Shown piece by piece: positions 7,371 through 17,359 of a DNA stretch of 53,991 nucleotides. A program made the translations under genes and the position numbers. The DNA lies in assembly GCF_005938655.1 (NCBI RefSeq), contig NZ_VCQT01000039.1, positions 1 through 53,991 on the forward strand, in the 5' to 3' direction. The DNA is from Alloalcanivorax gelatiniphagus. GTDB taxonomy: Bacteria > Pseudomonadota > Gammaproteobacteria > Pseudomonadales > Alcanivoracaceae. How positions within the stretch are numbered: position 1 is the first letter of the stretch; each line of letters begins with the position of its first letter. The notes below the pieces were generated by a model. That model saw only the letters and a list, made by a program, of their open reading frames with translations. It was not told where the DNA came from and did no database searches.

Positions 7371-8419
7371 GGGCGGTCCTGGACGCCGGCGTCCTCGAAG
7401 GTGGCCATCTCATTGTGCAGCGCGCAGGCCTGGCGCAGCAGCGGCACCGCCAGGGCGGCGCCGGAACCCTCGCCCAGACGCAGGCCCAGGCACAGCAGCG
7501 GCTCCGCCTCCAGGGTCTGCAGCAGCCGCACATGGCCGGGCTCGGCGGACTGGTGGGAAAACAGCAGCCAGGGGCGCAGTTCCGGGCGCAGGCGCACCGC
7601 CGCCAGGGCCGCCACGGTGACGATAAAGCCGTCCACCAGCACCACCAGACCACGGGCGGCGGCGCCGATAAAGGCACCGGCCAGGGCGGCGATCTCGAAG
7701 CCGCCCACCAGGGCCAGCGCCTGCAGTGGATCGCGGGGGTCCGCATGGCGGCGCAGGGCGCGCTCGATCACCGCCACCTTGCGGCCCACGCCGTAGCGGT
7801 CCAGACCGGTGCCCGGGCCGGTCAGGGAACGGGCCGGCTTGCCCAGCAGGGCGCAGGCCACGGCGCTGGCGCTGGTGGTATTGCCGATGCCCATCTCGCC
7901 GCCCACGAAAAGCCGCGCCCCGGACTCGGCGGCACGGGCCGCGGCCCGGTCACCGGCGGCCAGGGCGGCCTCCAATTGCTCCATGCTCATGGCCGGACGG
8001 ACCGCCAGATTGTCGGTGCCCGGGGCGATGGTTTCGTCCACCACCCCGTCGCTCACCGGCGGCGGCGCCACGGTGCCCAGGTTGACCACTTCCAAACGCG
8101 CGTCGATGTGCCGGGCCAGCACGCTGATGGCCGCGCCGCCGGTGACGAAATTGGCGATCATCTGCCCGGTCACTGCCTGGGGAAACGCCGACACGCCCTC
8201 GGCGCAGACACCGTGGTCGGCGGCGAACACGGTGACCGCCACCGCGTCCATGTCCGGCCGGTCGCTGGCCTGCAGGGCCGCCAGTTCCACCGCCACGTCT
8301 TCCAGCCGGCCCAGGGAACCCGGCGGCTTGGTCAGGCGGGCCTGGCGGGCCAGGGCCCGCTCCCGGTGCTCCGGGCAGGGGGTGGCGATGGGGGCTTGCC
8401 AGCAGGCGGAATCGGTCAC
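7367..8419 (-). CDS. cobT: Nicotinate-nucleotide-dimethylbenzimidazole phosphoribosyltransferase
   Basis: 350 residues, the normal CobT length. It transfers ribose-phosphate from nicotinate mononucleotide to the lower-ligand base, giving alpha-ribazole phosphate. Family blocks are the N-terminal [54 protein letters not shown] and the C-terminal [10 protein letters not shown], which holds the catalytic glutamate. The start is GTG (8419-8417) with GAGGA six bases before it. It is first in the operon and divergent from cbiB. The 126-bp gap has no full riboswitch that I can see, so control may differ from the btu side. Confidence 0.94.
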   Translation of the reverse strand: MTDSACWQAPIATPCPEHRERALARQARLTKPPGSLGRLEDVAVELAALQASDRPDMDAVAVTVFAADHGVCAEGVSAFPQAVTGQMIANFVTGGAAISVLARHIDARLEVVNLGTVAPPPVSDGVVDETIAPGTDNLAVRPAMSMEQLEAALAAGDRAAARAAESGARLFVGGEMGIGNTTSASAVACALLGKPARSLTGPGTGLDRYGVGRKVAVIERALRRHADPRDPLQALALVGGFEIAALAGAFIGAAARGLVVLVDGFIVTVAALAAVRLRPELRPWLLFSHQSAEPGHVRLLQTLEAEPLLCLGLRLGEGSGAALAVPLLRQACALHNEMATFEDAGVQDRP

Positions 8420-8545
8420 GCGGCGTCCTCGGGGTGGTCACAGAAGCGCGCCAATCCTCTTCCCGGCTTTGCGGACTGTCAAGGTGCCTTCGGTAACCGC
8501 TTGCCGCTACACTGCGCCTCTTTTCACTGCTCGGAAGCCCCCTCG

Positions 8546-9472
8546 ATGTGGAGCCTGACCCTCGCCGCCATCGCCGCCGTGGCCCTGGACCGGGTACTGG
8601 GTGAACCCGGTCGCGGCCACCCGTTGGGAGCCCTGGGGCGGGCCGCCAACCGGCTGGAACAGCGGCTCAATCGCCGCGCCCGGGGCGACCTGGGCCGCGG
8701 CGCCCTGGCGGTGGCGCTGCTGGCCCTGCCACCGGTGCTGGCCGCCCTGGCGCTGACCCTGTGGTTGCCCTGGTGGCTGCTGTGGCCGCTGCAGGTGCTG
8801 GGCCTGTGGCTGGCCCTGGGCGCCCGCAGCCTGGCCGAGCACGGCCGGGCGGTGGCGGCGCCGCTGGCCGCCGGCGACCTGCCGGAGGCGCGCCGCCAGG
8901 TGGCCCGCATCGTCAGCCGCGACAGCGATGCCCTGGACCCGGAAGGCGTGGCCCGGGCGGCCACCGAATCGATGCTGGAAAACGGCGCCGACGCGGTGTT
9001 CGCCAGCCTGTTCTGGTTTCTGGTCGCGGGCCTGCCCGGGGTGCTGCTGCACCGCATCGTCAACACCCTGGACGCCCTGTGGGGCTACCGCACGCCCCGT
9101 TACGAACGCTTCGGCAAGGCCGCCGCGCGGCTGGACGATGTGTTGAACTGGGTGCCGGCCCGGCTCACCGCCCTCAGCTATGGCCTGTGCGGCCACCTGA
9201 CCCCGGCGCTGCGCTGCTGGCGCCGCCAGGCACCGCTCTGGGACAGCCCCAACGCCGGCCCGGTGATGGCCGCCGGGGCCGGCGCCCTGGGCGTCACCCT
9301 GGGCGGCCCGGCGCCCTACCACGGCGCGCTCAAGCAACGCCCCCGGCTGGGCCAGGGCCCGGCGCCGGACGCGGCCACCATCGACGCGGCGCTGGCGCTG
9401 GTACGACGGGCCATGTTGCTGTGGCTGTCGGTGGCCGTGCTGATCGCGCTGTGCGCCGGAGCGGCGCCATGA
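8546..9472 (+). CDS. cbiB: Adenosylcobinamide-phosphate synthase
   Basis: 308 residues, called CbiB in Salmonella and CobD in Pseudomonas. A membrane protein that couples adenosylcobyric acid to aminopropanol phosphate. Visible features are the N-terminal [20 protein letters not shown], the membrane block rich in Leu/Trp, [20 protein letters not shown] near 130, and [21 protein letters not shown] -10-like hexamer (8508-8513) lies 32 bases before the ATG. The last four bases overlap cobD (ATGA), so the two are translated together. Confidence 0.93.
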   Translation: MWSLTLAAIAAVALDRVLGEPGRGHPLGALGRAANRLEQRLNRRARGDLGRGALAVALLALPPVLAALALTLWLPWWLLWPLQVLGLWLALGARSLAEHGRAVAAPLAAGDLPEARRQVARIVSRDSDALDPEGVARAATESMLENGADAVFASLFWFLVAGLPGVLLHRIVNTLDALWGYRTPRYERFGKAAARLDDVLNWVPARLTALSYGLCGHLTPALRCWRRQAPLWDSPNAGPVMAAGAGALGVTLGGPAPYHGALKQRPRLGQGPAPDAATIDAALALVRRAMLLWLSVAVLIALCAGAAP

Positions 9473-10467
9473 GTGGCCCGCGCCCGGACCACGGCGGCCG
9501 CCTTAACCACGCCGCCCGCCACTGGGGCATCCCGGCCTCGGACTGGCTGGACCTGTCCACCGGCATCAACCCCCACGGCTACCCGGTGCCGGCGATCCCG
9601 GAGCGGGTCTGGCGGCGGCTGCCGGAGGACGATGACGGCCTGGAGACCATCGCCCGCACTTGGCTGGACCTACCCGCCCACGCCGGCTGCCTGCCGGTGG
9701 CCGGCAGCCAGGCCGCCCTGCAAACCCTGCCCTGGCTGCGCCGCCCGGGCCGGGTGGGCGTGCCGGCGCCGGGCTACCAGGAACACGCCGCCGCCTGGCA
9801 GCGGGCCGGCCACCGGCTGGTGCCGCTGACGGCGGAACAGGTGCCCGCCGCCCTGCCGGACCTGGACGCCCTGGTGTGGATTCATCCCAACAACCCCACC
9901 GGCGCCACCCTGGACACCCACACCCTGCTCGGCTGGCATCGGCAACTGGCGAAACGGGACGGCTGGCTGCTGGTGGACGAAGCCTTTATCGAAGCCAGCC
10001 CCGCCACATCCCTGGTGCCCCACCTGGGCGCACCGGGGCTGGTGGTGCTGCGCTCCCTGGGCAAGTTCTTCGGCCTGGCCGGCCTGCGCGCCGGCCTGAT
10101 GGCGGGCCCAACCGCCCTGTGCCGGGCTCTCGACGAACGGCTCGGCCCCTGGGCCCTCAGCCACCCGGCCCGCCACGTCATGGCCACGGCCCTGGCGGAC
10201 CGCGACTGGCAAGCCGACACCCGCCGGCGGCTGCGCGACGACCGGCAACGGCTGGACGCCCTGCTCCAGGAACACGGCCTGAACCCCCAGGGCGACAGCG
10301 ACCTGTTCGCCTGGTGCCCCACCGCCAACGCCGCCGGTTACCACCAACGCCTGGCCCGCCAGGCCGTACTCACCCGCCTCTGGCAACAACCCGACGGCCT
10401 GCGCCTGGGGCTGCCCGGCGACCAGGCCGGCTGGCGCCACCTGGCGGCGGCGCTGGCCGAGGCCTGA
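9469..10467 (+). CDS. cobD: Threonine-phosphate decarboxylase
   Basis: 332 residues of a fold-type I PLP enzyme (CobD in Salmonella, CobC in Pseudomonas). It makes aminopropanol phosphate from threonine phosphate for the nucleotide loop. [15 protein letters not shown] and [12 protein letters not shown] form the substrate end, [12 protein letters not shown] holds the PLP-contacting asparagine, and [16 protein letters not shown] near residue 198 contains the Schiff-base lysine. ATGA overlap with cbiB. The riboswitch begins about 90 bases after its stop. A threonine kinase to supply the substrate is not in the window. Confidence 0.93.
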   Translation: MSGPRPDHGGRLNHAARHWGIPASDWLDLSTGINPHGYPVPAIPERVWRRLPEDDDGLETIARTWLDLPAHAGCLPVAGSQAALQTLPWLRRPGRVGVPAPGYQEHAAAWQRAGHRLVPLTAEQVPAALPDLDALVWIHPNNPTGATLDTHTLLGWHRQLAKRDGWLLVDEAFIEASPATSLVPHLGAPGLVVLRSLGKFFGLAGLRAGLMAGPTALCRALDERLGPWALSHPARHVMATALADRDWQADTRRRLRDDRQRLDALLQEHGLNPQGDSDLFAWCPTANAAGYHQRLARQAVLTRLWQQPDGLRLGLPGDQAGWRHLAAALAEA

Positions 10468-10559
10468 CGTTCATCGCGCTTTAAACTGGCGGATCGCGGT
10501 GATAACGGCGGTAAAACCGCGCACCGTCGTTGATTATTGCCCCTTCCCTTGCTAGTTTT

Positions 10560-10750
10560 CGCGCTCCTTACGGTGCCCCGCGACGGCGGGGTTAAACGGG
10601 AAGTCGGTGACGCGCACCCGCGCCAGCCCGACGCTGCCCCCGCAACGGTGATTGAGAGCAAGGCCATCGGAGTCGCCACTGTGTGTTTCACACGGGAAGG
10701 CGATGGCCCCGGGAACGCATCCCTCTCATCAGCCCGGATACCGGCCGCAA
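10560..10750 (+). promoter_or_regulatory. Cobalamin (B12) riboswitch in the btuB leader
   Basis: The 439-base gap 10468-10906 holds the conserved cobalamin-aptamer blocks in order: GGTGCC (10572), GGTTAAACGGGAAGTCGGTGA, the GACGCTGCCCCCGCAACGGT core, CCACTG, GGGAAGGCGATGG and the closing AGCCCGGATACCGGCC (to about 10746). About 155 GC-rich bases remain before the btuB ATG for the expression platform, including GAGAGGGG as the ribosome-binding region. High adenosylcobalamin would be expected to shut down btuB and the genes behind it; whether by terminator or by masking of the ribosome site I cannot tell. Confidence 0.95.
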
Positions 10751-10906
10751 GGAGACGGATACCGGCCCCGCCGGTGCCGACCTGGCGTCGCGGAGGGCGA
10801 CGGCGGCGTGACACGGAGCCGCCCGGCCCCTGTTTACCGCCCGCTCCCCCCGACAATCGTAATCACGCCGTGCGGGTGAGCTCGGTGAGAGGGGATCTTT
10901 CTAATC

Positions 10907-12754
10907 ATGTTTTTCCGTGCTTCGACGGCGATGGCCGTCCTGCCTGTTTGTGTTTCCGTCCTGACACCGGCCGTGGCGACGGCGGCCGACACCGAAGACC
11001 ACAGGCCCCTGCAAGTGGCCGCTCTGGACCCGGTGGTGGTGACCCCCACCCTGACCAGCCGCACCGCCGATGCCTCCCTGTCGTCGGTGACCGTGATCGA
11101 TGAAGAACAACTGCGCCGCCAGCAGCCAATGGAATTCAGCGAGGTGCTGCGCGGCCAGCCCGGCGTGGACATGGTCGGCAACGGCAGTTTTGGCAAGACC
11201 TCCAGCCTGTTTCTGCGCGGCACCGGCAGCAGCTCCACCCTGCTGCTGGTGGACGGTGTGCGGCTGCGTTCCGCCACCGCCGGCAGCCCGTCCTGGCAGT
11301 TTTTGCCGCCGTCATTGATTCAGCGGGTGGAAATCGTGCGCGGGCCCCGTGGCAGCCTCTACGGCGCCGACGCCGTGGGCGGCGTGGTGCAGGTGTTCAC
11401 CGACGGCAGCACCAATCCGGGCGCCTGGGTGGAAACCGGCGCCGGCAATATGAACAGCCGGCGGCTGGCCGCCGGCGCTGCCGGTGAGAGCGACGGCACC
11501 CGCTACAGCCTTTCCGTGGACCGCTTCGATACCGACGGCGATACCCTCCGGGAACACAGCGAGGAACGGGGCTACGACAACACCTCCGGCGTCGTGCATC
11601 TGACCCATCGCTTCGACAACGACGCCGAGCTGGGCGTGTTCGGCTTTCGTGCCGAGGGCACCACGGAATTCGAAGGCAGCACCCCGGAGCAGCGCAAGGA
11701 AACCGACTATGTGCTGCAGGTCGCCGGCGTCAAAGGCAACCTCTGGGTCACCGACAGCTGGCAAAGCAAGCTGCTGATCAGCGACGCCCGCGACGAGAAC
11801 GAAAGCTTCACCGACGGCAACCAGGACAGCGTCTTCAATACCCGCAGCCGCGCCGCCAACTGGCAGAACATTTTTCTGCTGGGCGAGCACCGGCTGGTAG
11901 TGGGCGGCGATTTTCTGCGTGACAGCATCGACAGCACCACCCGGTACGCGGAAGACGAGCGCGATAACTCCGGCGGCTTCGCCCAGGTGCTGCTCGACTT
12001 CGGCGACCTGGACCTGCAGGCCAGCGGCCGCTATGACGACAACGAGGCCTTCGGCCACAAAACCACCGGCGGCGTGGCGCTGGGCTACAAGGTAACGCCC
12101 CGTCATCGTCTGCGCGCCAGCTATGGCACCGCCTTCCGGGCGCCCACCTTCAACGACCTCTACTACCCCGGCTTCGGCAACGACGCCCTGGAACCGGAAA
12201 GCTCGGAAAGCGTGGAACTGGGTGTGCGCGGCCAGTTCCAGACCTGGTTCTGGGACCTGGCGGTGTACCAGACCGATGTGGAGGACCTGATCGCCTACGC
12301 CAACCTGGGTGGCCTCTATGCGCCTTATAACGTCAACGAGGCGCGCATCCGCGGCGCCGAACTGAGCGGCGGGTTGGAACTCAACCAATGGCGGCTGGCG
12401 GCGGCGGTGACCGCCCAGGCCCCCCGCGACCGGGAAACCGACAAGGTGCTGCAACGGCGCTCCAAGCGTAGCCTGCGGCTGGACCTGGACCGGGATCTGG
12501 GTGACCTGTCCCTGGGCGGCAGCCTGGTGCTCAAGGGCGACCGCTACAACGACGCGGCCAACCAGGAACCGCTGGGCGGCTACGGTATTCTCGACCTGCG
12601 TGCCGGCTGGCGGTTCACGCCCCGCTGGTCCACCCGCCTGACCGTCAAGAACGTGCTCGACAAGCGCTACGCCACGGCCACCAACTTCGCCGGCTGGGAC
12701 TATCTCAACGCCGGTCGGTTCGTCATGCTGAGCCTGCGCTACGACCTGCACTGA
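10907..12754 (+). CDS. btuB: TonB-dependent cobalamin outer-membrane receptor
   Basis: 615 residues. Signal peptide to about residue 27, a TonB box DPVVVTPT at 41-48, then the plug domain (SSVTVIDEEQLRRQQPMEF, FLRGTGSSSTLLLVDGVRLR, IVRGPRGSLYGADAVGGVV) and about 450 residues of alternating barrel strands ending NAGRFVMLSLRYDLH. The riboswitch directly upstream and the periplasmic binding protein and ABC genes downstream identify the substrate as a corrinoid. The last residue is His rather than the usual Phe. It is first of a run of six closely packed genes, with cobQ further behind. Confidence 0.95.
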   Translation: MFFRASTAMAVLPVCVSVLTPAVATAADTEDHRPLQVAALDPVVVTPTLTSRTADASLSSVTVIDEEQLRRQQPMEFSEVLRGQPGVDMVGNGSFGKTSSLFLRGTGSSSTLLLVDGVRLRSATAGSPSWQFLPPSLIQRVEIVRGPRGSLYGADAVGGVVQVFTDGSTNPGAWVETGAGNMNSRRLAAGAAGESDGTRYSLSVDRFDTDGDTLREHSEERGYDNTSGVVHLTHRFDNDAELGVFGFRAEGTTEFEGSTPEQRKETDYVLQVAGVKGNLWVTDSWQSKLLISDARDENESFTDGNQDSVFNTRSRAANWQNIFLLGEHRLVVGGDFLRDSIDSTTRYAEDERDNSGGFAQVLLDFGDLDLQASGRYDDNEAFGHKTTGGVALGYKVTPRHRLRASYGTAFRAPTFNDLYYPGFGNDALEPESSESVELGVRGQFQTWFWDLAVYQTDVEDLIAYANLGGLYAPYNVNEARIRGAELSGGLELNQWRLAAAVTAQAPRDRETDKVLQRRSKRSLRLDLDRDLGDLSLGGSLVLKGDRYNDAANQEPLGGYGILDLRAGWRFTPRWSTRLTVKNVLDKRYATATNFAGWDYLNAGRFVMLSLRYDLH

Positions 12755-12766
12755 CCGGAGACCGCC

Positions 12767-13648
12767 ATGATTCGCCCCACCGCGCTGCTCGCCCTGAGCC
12801 TGTCGCTGCTTGCCACGGCGGCCTCCGCGCGGGTGTGCGTGGACGACGACGCGGACCGGCGGGTGTGCCTGGAACAGCCGGCGGAGCGCATCGTGGCCCT
12901 GTCCCCGGGCGCCACCGAACTGCTGTTCGACGCCGGCGCCGGCGAGCGCCTGGTGGGCGCGGTGAGCTACAGCGACTTCCCGCCGGCGGCCAAGAAACTG
13001 CCCCGGGTGGGCAGCTACAAGCGCCTGGATCTGGAAGCCATTCTCGCTCTGAAACCGGACCTGGTGGTGGCCTGGATCAGCGGCAACCCGGGCACCCAGG
13101 TGGACCGCCTGGAGGACCTGGGGCTCACCGTCTACCGCGGCGAACCTCTGCGCTTCACCGATGTGGCCGACACCCTGGAGCGCCTGGCGGTGCTGGCCGG
13201 CACGGAGCAGGCCGGCAACGCCGCCGCCGCCCGTTTCCGGGACGGCATCGGCGCGCTGCGCCGGCGCTTCGCCGACGCCGCGCCGGTGACGGTGTTCTAT
13301 GAGGTCTGGGAAGAACCGCTGATGACGGTCAACGGCGAGCACCTGATCAGCGAGGCGATCCGTACCTGCGGCGGCATCAATGTGTTCGCCGACCTGCACG
13401 GGCTGGCCCCCCGGGTCGGCACCGAGGCGGTGATCGCCGCCAACCCGGAAGCGATCGTGGCCGGCGGCATGGGCGAGGACAATCCGGCCTGGCTGGAACC
13501 GTGGAAACGCTTCCCGGCGCTTACCGCCGTGCAACGGGACAACCTGTTCTTCGTGCCGCCGTCCACCCTGCAGCGTCCCACCCCGCAGATGCTGGAAGGC
13601 ACCCGGCAACTGTGCGACCACCTGGAGCGGGCCCGTGCCCGCCGTTAA
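12767..13648 (+). CDS. btuF: Periplasmic cobalamin-binding protein
   Basis: 293 residues. A signal peptide (LLALSLSLLATAASA) is followed by the helical-backbone metal receptor/BtuF fold. ERIVALSPGATELLFDAGAG near residue 43 and the SYKRLDLEAILALKPDLVVAW block are typical of class III solute-binding proteins, and a second lobe begins near FYEVWEEPLMTVNG. It hands corrinoid from BtuB to BtuCD. It starts 12 bases after btuB and overlaps btuC by 14 bases. Confidence 0.93.
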   Translation: MIRPTALLALSLSLLATAASARVCVDDDADRRVCLEQPAERIVALSPGATELLFDAGAGERLVGAVSYSDFPPAAKKLPRVGSYKRLDLEAILALKPDLVVAWISGNPGTQVDRLEDLGLTVYRGEPLRFTDVADTLERLAVLAGTEQAGNAAAARFRDGIGALRRRFADAAPVTVFYEVWEEPLMTVNGEHLISEAIRTCGGINVFADLHGLAPRVGTEAVIAANPEAIVAGGMGEDNPAWLEPWKRFPALTAVQRDNLFFVPPSTLQRPTPQMLEGTRQLCDHLERARARR

Positions 13649-14615
13649 TGGCCGGGGCCTGCTGGCCCTGGCGCTGCTGGCGGTGGCCGGCGCCCTGGCA
13701 CTGGGGCTGTCGCTGGCGGTGGGCAGCGTGCCGATCAGCGCCGCGCAGCTTTGGGCGGCGCTCACCGGCGGCGGCGACCCGCTGCACCGGGAATTGGTGC
13801 TGTCCCTGCGCCTGCCCCGGGCGCTGGCGGCGTTCGCCACCGGCGGCCTGCTGGGGCTGGCCGGGGCGCTGATGCAGGTATTGCTGCGCAACCCCCTGGC
13901 GGATCCCTATGTGCTGGGCCTGTCCGGCGGCGCGGCGGTGGGTGCCCTGGGCGCCATGCTGGTGGGACTGGCCGCCATCTGGGTCCCCGGCGCCGCCTTC
14001 GCCGGGGCGCTGCTTTCCACCCTGCTGGTGTTCGGTCTGGCCCAGGGCGTCGGCGGCTGGACCCCCACCAGGCTGCTGCTCACCGGGGTGGTGGTGGCCG
14101 CCGGCTGGGGCGCGGTGGTCACCTTCCTGCTTACCCTCAGCCCGGCGGAGCGGCTGCCGGGCATGCTCTACTGGCTGATGGGGGATCTCAGCTATGCCCG
14201 TTCGCCATGGCCGGCCTGGCTGCTGCTGGTGCCGGCAACGCTGCTGGTGTTGCCGCTGGCCCGCGGGCTCAACGTGCTGGCCCGCGGACCGCTACAGGCG
14301 GCCTCCCTGGGCGTGGCGGTGCGTCCTCTGGAGATCACCGTTTACGTGCTGGCCAGCGCGCTCACGGCGATGGCGGTAAGCACCGCCGGCAGCGTCGGCT
14401 TCGTGGGTCTGGTGGTGCCGCACATGCTGCGCCTGGCGCTGGGCAACGATCAGCGCCTGATTCTGCCGGCCAGCGTGCTGGCCGGCGGCGCCCTGCTGAC
14501 CCTGGCGGACACCCTGGCACGCACCCTGCTGGCCCCCCAGCAGCTGCCGGTGGGGGTGATTACCGCCCTGCTCGGCGTGCCCACCTTCCTGCTGCTGTTG
14601 TACCGGAGCCGCTGA
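13635..14615 (+). CDS. btuC: Cobalamin ABC transporter permease (FecCD family)
   Basis: 326 residues, about ten hydrophobic helices, normal for BtuC. LRLPRALAAFATGGLLGLAG near residue 60, NPLADPYVLGLSGGAAVGAL near 85, and STAGSVGFVGLVVPHMLRLA near 255 (the segment coupling to the ATPase) are the FecCD signatures. The start overlaps the end of btuF and the stop overlaps the btuD ATG (TGATG), so translation is coupled on both sides. Confidence 0.93.
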   Translation: MPAVNGRGLLALALLAVAGALALGLSLAVGSVPISAAQLWAALTGGGDPLHRELVLSLRLPRALAAFATGGLLGLAGALMQVLLRNPLADPYVLGLSGGAAVGALGAMLVGLAAIWVPGAAFAGALLSTLLVFGLAQGVGGWTPTRLLLTGVVVAAGWGAVVTFLLTLSPAERLPGMLYWLMGDLSYARSPWPAWLLLVPATLLVLPLARGLNVLARGPLQAASLGVAVRPLEITVYVLASALTAMAVSTAGSVGFVGLVVPHMLRLALGNDQRLILPASVLAGGALLTLADTLARTLLAPQQLPVGVITALLGVPTFLLLLYRSR

Positions 14616-15406
14616 TGACGGTGCTGACCACGCAGGACCTGGTCATCGATATTCCCGGCCGCGCCAGTGGCCGGCCGCTCACCCTGCGGGTGGCGCCGGG
14701 CCAGCGCTGGGGCGTGCTGGGCCCGAACGGGGTCGGCAAGACCACGCTGTTGCACACCCTGGCGGGGCTGCGCGCGCCCCGGGCCGGCCGGGTCCACCTG
14801 GATGACACGCCCCTGGATGCCCTGAAACGCCGGACCGTGGCGCAACGGCTGGCGGTGGTGTTCCAGGATCGCCAGGACGGTTTCCCGGCCACGGTACTGG
14901 AGACCGCCATGATTGGTCGCCACCCGTTCCTGTCGCCGTGGCGGCGGGAAGGGGCCGAGGACCTGGCCCGCACACAACAGGCCCTGGCCGCTTTGTCCGT
15001 GGATCATCTGGCCGACCGGCTGGTGACCACCCTGTCCGGCGGCGAGCGCCAGCGGGTGGCCATCGCCACCGCCCTGGCCCAGACCCCGGCGGTGTGGCTG
15101 GCGGACGAACCCACCAACCACCTGGACCTGCACCACCAGGTGGCGGTGATGAAACTGCTGCGCGATCAGGCCGAGCGCGGCGCCGCCGTGGTCATGGGCC
15201 TGCACGACCTGAATCTGGCGGCGCGCTGGTGCGACCATCTGTTGCTGCTGTTCCCGGACGGCCAGCATTGTTACGGGCCCGCCGAGGCGATGCTGGAGCC
15301 CGGCGCTCTGGCGCGCCTGTACGGGCAACCCCTGACCATGGCCCGGGTGGACGGCGCGCCGGTGTTCGTGCCCGCCGACCCGGCCCTGGGAGATCCGCAT
15401 GACTGA
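14615..15406 (+). CDS. btuD: Cobalamin ABC transporter ATP-binding protein
   Basis: 263 residues with all ABC motifs in order: Walker A GPNGVGKTT near 35, Q-loop VVFQDRQDG near 85, signature LSGGERQRVAIA near 142, Walker B VWLADEPTNHLD near 162, and switch histidine in GLHDLNLAARW near 195. Two copies energise BtuC. A short C-terminal tail (MARVDGAPVFVPADPALG) is usual for FecE/BtuD-type ATPases. Its end overlaps the start of cbiA by eight bases. Confidence 0.94.
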   Translation: MTVLTTQDLVIDIPGRASGRPLTLRVAPGQRWGVLGPNGVGKTTLLHTLAGLRAPRAGRVHLDDTPLDALKRRTVAQRLAVVFQDRQDGFPATVLETAMIGRHPFLSPWRREGAEDLARTQQALAALSVDHLADRLVTTLSGGERQRVAIATALAQTPAVWLADEPTNHLDLHHQVAVMKLLRDQAERGAAVVMGLHDLNLAARWCDHLLLLFPDGQHCYGPAEAMLEPGALARLYGQPLTMARVDGAPVFVPADPALGDPHD

Positions 15407-16730
15407 CTCCGGCCATTTCCACGGCCGCGCTCCGGCGGCGCTGATCAGCGCTCCCGGTTCCGGCCAGGGCAAATCCCTGATCACCGCCGCCCTGGCCCGG
15501 CTGCACCGCAATGCCGGCCGCCAGGTGCGGGTGTTCAAGTTCGGCCCGGACTATCTGGACCCGATGGTGCTGGAGCGGGCCAGCGGCGCGCCGGTGTACC
15601 AGTTGCAACCCTGGATGACCGGCGAAGCGGAATGCCGCTGGCGGCTGGCGGAGGCCGCCGAACAGGCCGACCTGATTCTGGTGGAAGGGGCCATGGGCCT
15701 GTTCGACGGCACCCCGTCCAGCGCGGACCTGGCGGTGCTGGCGGGCATCCCGGCGCTTCCCGTCATCGACGCCTGGGGCATGGCCCAGACCTTCGGCGCG
15801 GTGGCCCTGGGCCTGGCCCGCTACCGGGAGGACCTGACGGTGCGTGAGGTAATCGCCAACCGGGTGGCCAGCCCGCGCCATGGCGCCCTGCTCGCCGAGG
15901 GCCTGCCGGCGGACCTGACCCTGCTCGGCGCGGTGCCACGCCACGATGCCCTGACCCTGCCGGAGCGGCATCTGGGTCTGATACAGGCCGGTGAACTGGC
16001 GGACCTGGACGAGCGCCTGGACCAGGCCGCCCGGGTGCTGGCCGAGGCCGGCCTGGACCGGCTGCCGGAACCGGTCACCTTTTCCGCCCCGCGACCGACC
16101 CCGCCACCACCGTTGCTGGCCGGCCGGCGCATCGGCGTGGCCCGGGACGCCGCCTTCGCGTTTCTCTATCCGGCCAACCTGGACCTGCTGCGCGAGCTGG
16201 GCGCGGAGCTCCACTTCTTCTCGCCCCTGAACGACACCGCCCTGCCGCCGGTGGACGCGCTGTGGCTGCCCGGCGGCTATCCGGAACTGCACGGTGCCAC
16301 CCTGGCCGCCAACACCTCCATGCACGGGGCGATCCGCGCCCACCATGACGCCGGCAAACCGATCCTGGCGGAATGCGGCGGCCTGATGAGCTGCATGGAC
16401 ACCGTGGTGGACGGTGATGGCGAAGCCCATCAAGGCTTCGGCCTGCTGTCCGGCACCGCCCGGCTCACCGGCAAGCTCCAGGGGTTGGGCATGCACGCCC
16501 TGCGCCTGGGCGATGACGAACTGCGCGGCCATACCTTCCACCACGGCACCCTGGAAAACGGGCCGGCGGCGCAACTGTTCAGCGAGAAACAAAGCGGCAC
16601 CGGCGGCGAACCAGTGTTCGTGAAAAACGGTCTGGTGGCCAGCTTCTTCCACGGTTACTTTGCTTCGGCGCCGGCCCTGGTGGCGTCGATTTTCGACGGC
16701 CGTTTTTCCCTTTCCGTCGGTTCCGAATAA
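15399..16730 (+). CDS. cbiA: Cobyrinic acid a,c-diamide synthase
   Basis: 443 residues (CbiA, or CobB in Pseudomonas naming). It amidates carboxylates a and c of cobyrinic acid using glutamine and ATP. The N-terminal dethiobiotin-synthetase-like ATPase has GSGQGKSLITAALARLHR near 18 and FGPDYLDPM; EGAMGLFDG is the conserved middle block. The C-terminal type-I glutamine amidotransferase has the nucleophile cysteine in ILAECGGLMSCMD. Its presence in an uptake operon suggests that cobyrinic acid, not just cobinamide, must be processed here. Confidence 0.93.
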   Translation: MTDSGHFHGRAPAALISAPGSGQGKSLITAALARLHRNAGRQVRVFKFGPDYLDPMVLERASGAPVYQLQPWMTGEAECRWRLAEAAEQADLILVEGAMGLFDGTPSSADLAVLAGIPALPVIDAWGMAQTFGAVALGLARYREDLTVREVIANRVASPRHGALLAEGLPADLTLLGAVPRHDALTLPERHLGLIQAGELADLDERLDQAARVLAEAGLDRLPEPVTFSAPRPTPPPPLLAGRRIGVARDAAFAFLYPANLDLLRELGAELHFFSPLNDTALPPVDALWLPGGYPELHGATLAANTSMHGAIRAHHDAGKPILAECGGLMSCMDTVVDGDGEAHQGFGLLSGTARLTGKLQGLGMHALRLGDDELRGHTFHHGTLENGPAAQLFSEKQSGTGGEPVFVKNGLVASFFHGYFASAPALVASIFDGRFSLSVGSE

Positions 16731-16742
16731 CAGGAGATCCCC

Positions 16743-17354
16743 ATGCGCGAAGACGCCAAAACCCCGCGACGCCACGCCGAACGCATGGCGAAGAAACAAC
16801 AAATCATGCAGGAGCGCATCGCCCGCGCCGACAAGGACCAGGGCGTGCTGCTGGTGCTCACCGGCCCGGGCAAGGGCAAGAGCAGCTCCGGCTTCGGCAT
16901 GCTGGCCCGGGCCCTGGGCCACGGCATGAAAGTGGGCGTGGTGCAGTTCATCAAGGGCGCCTTCAGCACCGGTGAGGAAGCCTTCTTCCGCGACCTGCCC
17001 AACGTGGACTACCACGTCATGGGCGAAGGCTACACCTGGGACACCCAGGACCGGGAACGGGACCTGGCCGCCGCCCAGGCGGCCTGGGACATCGCCCGCG
17101 CCATGCTCCGCGACGAGAGCTACCACCTGGTGCTGCTGGACGAACTGAACATCGCCCTGCGCTACGAGTACCTGGACTTGGACACGGTCCTCGACGACCT
17201 GCAAAACCGCCCGCCCATGCAACACGCGGTGGTCACCGGCCGCTACGCCCCCAAACCGCTGATCGAACTGGCGGACACGGTCACGGAAATGAAAGTGGTC
17301 AAGCATGCGTTCAAGGATCAGGGGGTTCGGGCTCAAAAGGGCGTGGAGTTGTAA
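16743..17354 (+). CDS. cobO: Cob(I)yrinic acid a,c-diamide adenosyltransferase
   Basis: 203 residues of the CobO/CobA/BtuR family; it attaches the 5'-deoxyadenosyl group to the cobalt of the reduced corrinoid. The P-loop-like GPGKGKSSSGFGMLARALGH near 43 and VVLLDELNIALRY-type Walker B (LVLLDELNIALRYEYL near 132) are diagnostic, as is VVTGRYAPKPLIELADTVTEM. The N-terminal region rich in Lys/Arg helices is normal. It follows cbiA after 12 bases with a GGAG ribosome-binding site. Confidence 0.95.
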   Translation: MREDAKTPRRHAERMAKKQQIMQERIARADKDQGVLLVLTGPGKGKSSSGFGMLARALGHGMKVGVVQFIKGAFSTGEEAFFRDLPNVDYHVMGEGYTWDTQDRERDLAAAQAAWDIARAMLRDESYHLVLLDELNIALRYEYLDLDTVLDDLQNRPPMQHAVVTGRYAPKPLIELADTVTEMKVVKHAFKDQGVRAQKGVEL

Positions 17355-17359
17355 GAACA

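Noticed and set aside
8416-8545. Second cobalamin riboswitch between cobT and cbiB
   Set aside because: None of the conserved aptamer blocks is present and the gap is too short.
10537-11103. Plus-strand frame running through the riboswitch into btuB
   Set aside because: It crosses the structured aptamer and the btuB start in another frame, with no family resemblance.
11312-13891. Long minus-strand frame opposite btuB and btuF
   Set aside because: The product is low-complexity Gly/Ala/His/Arg sequence typical of high-GC antisense frames and matches no family.
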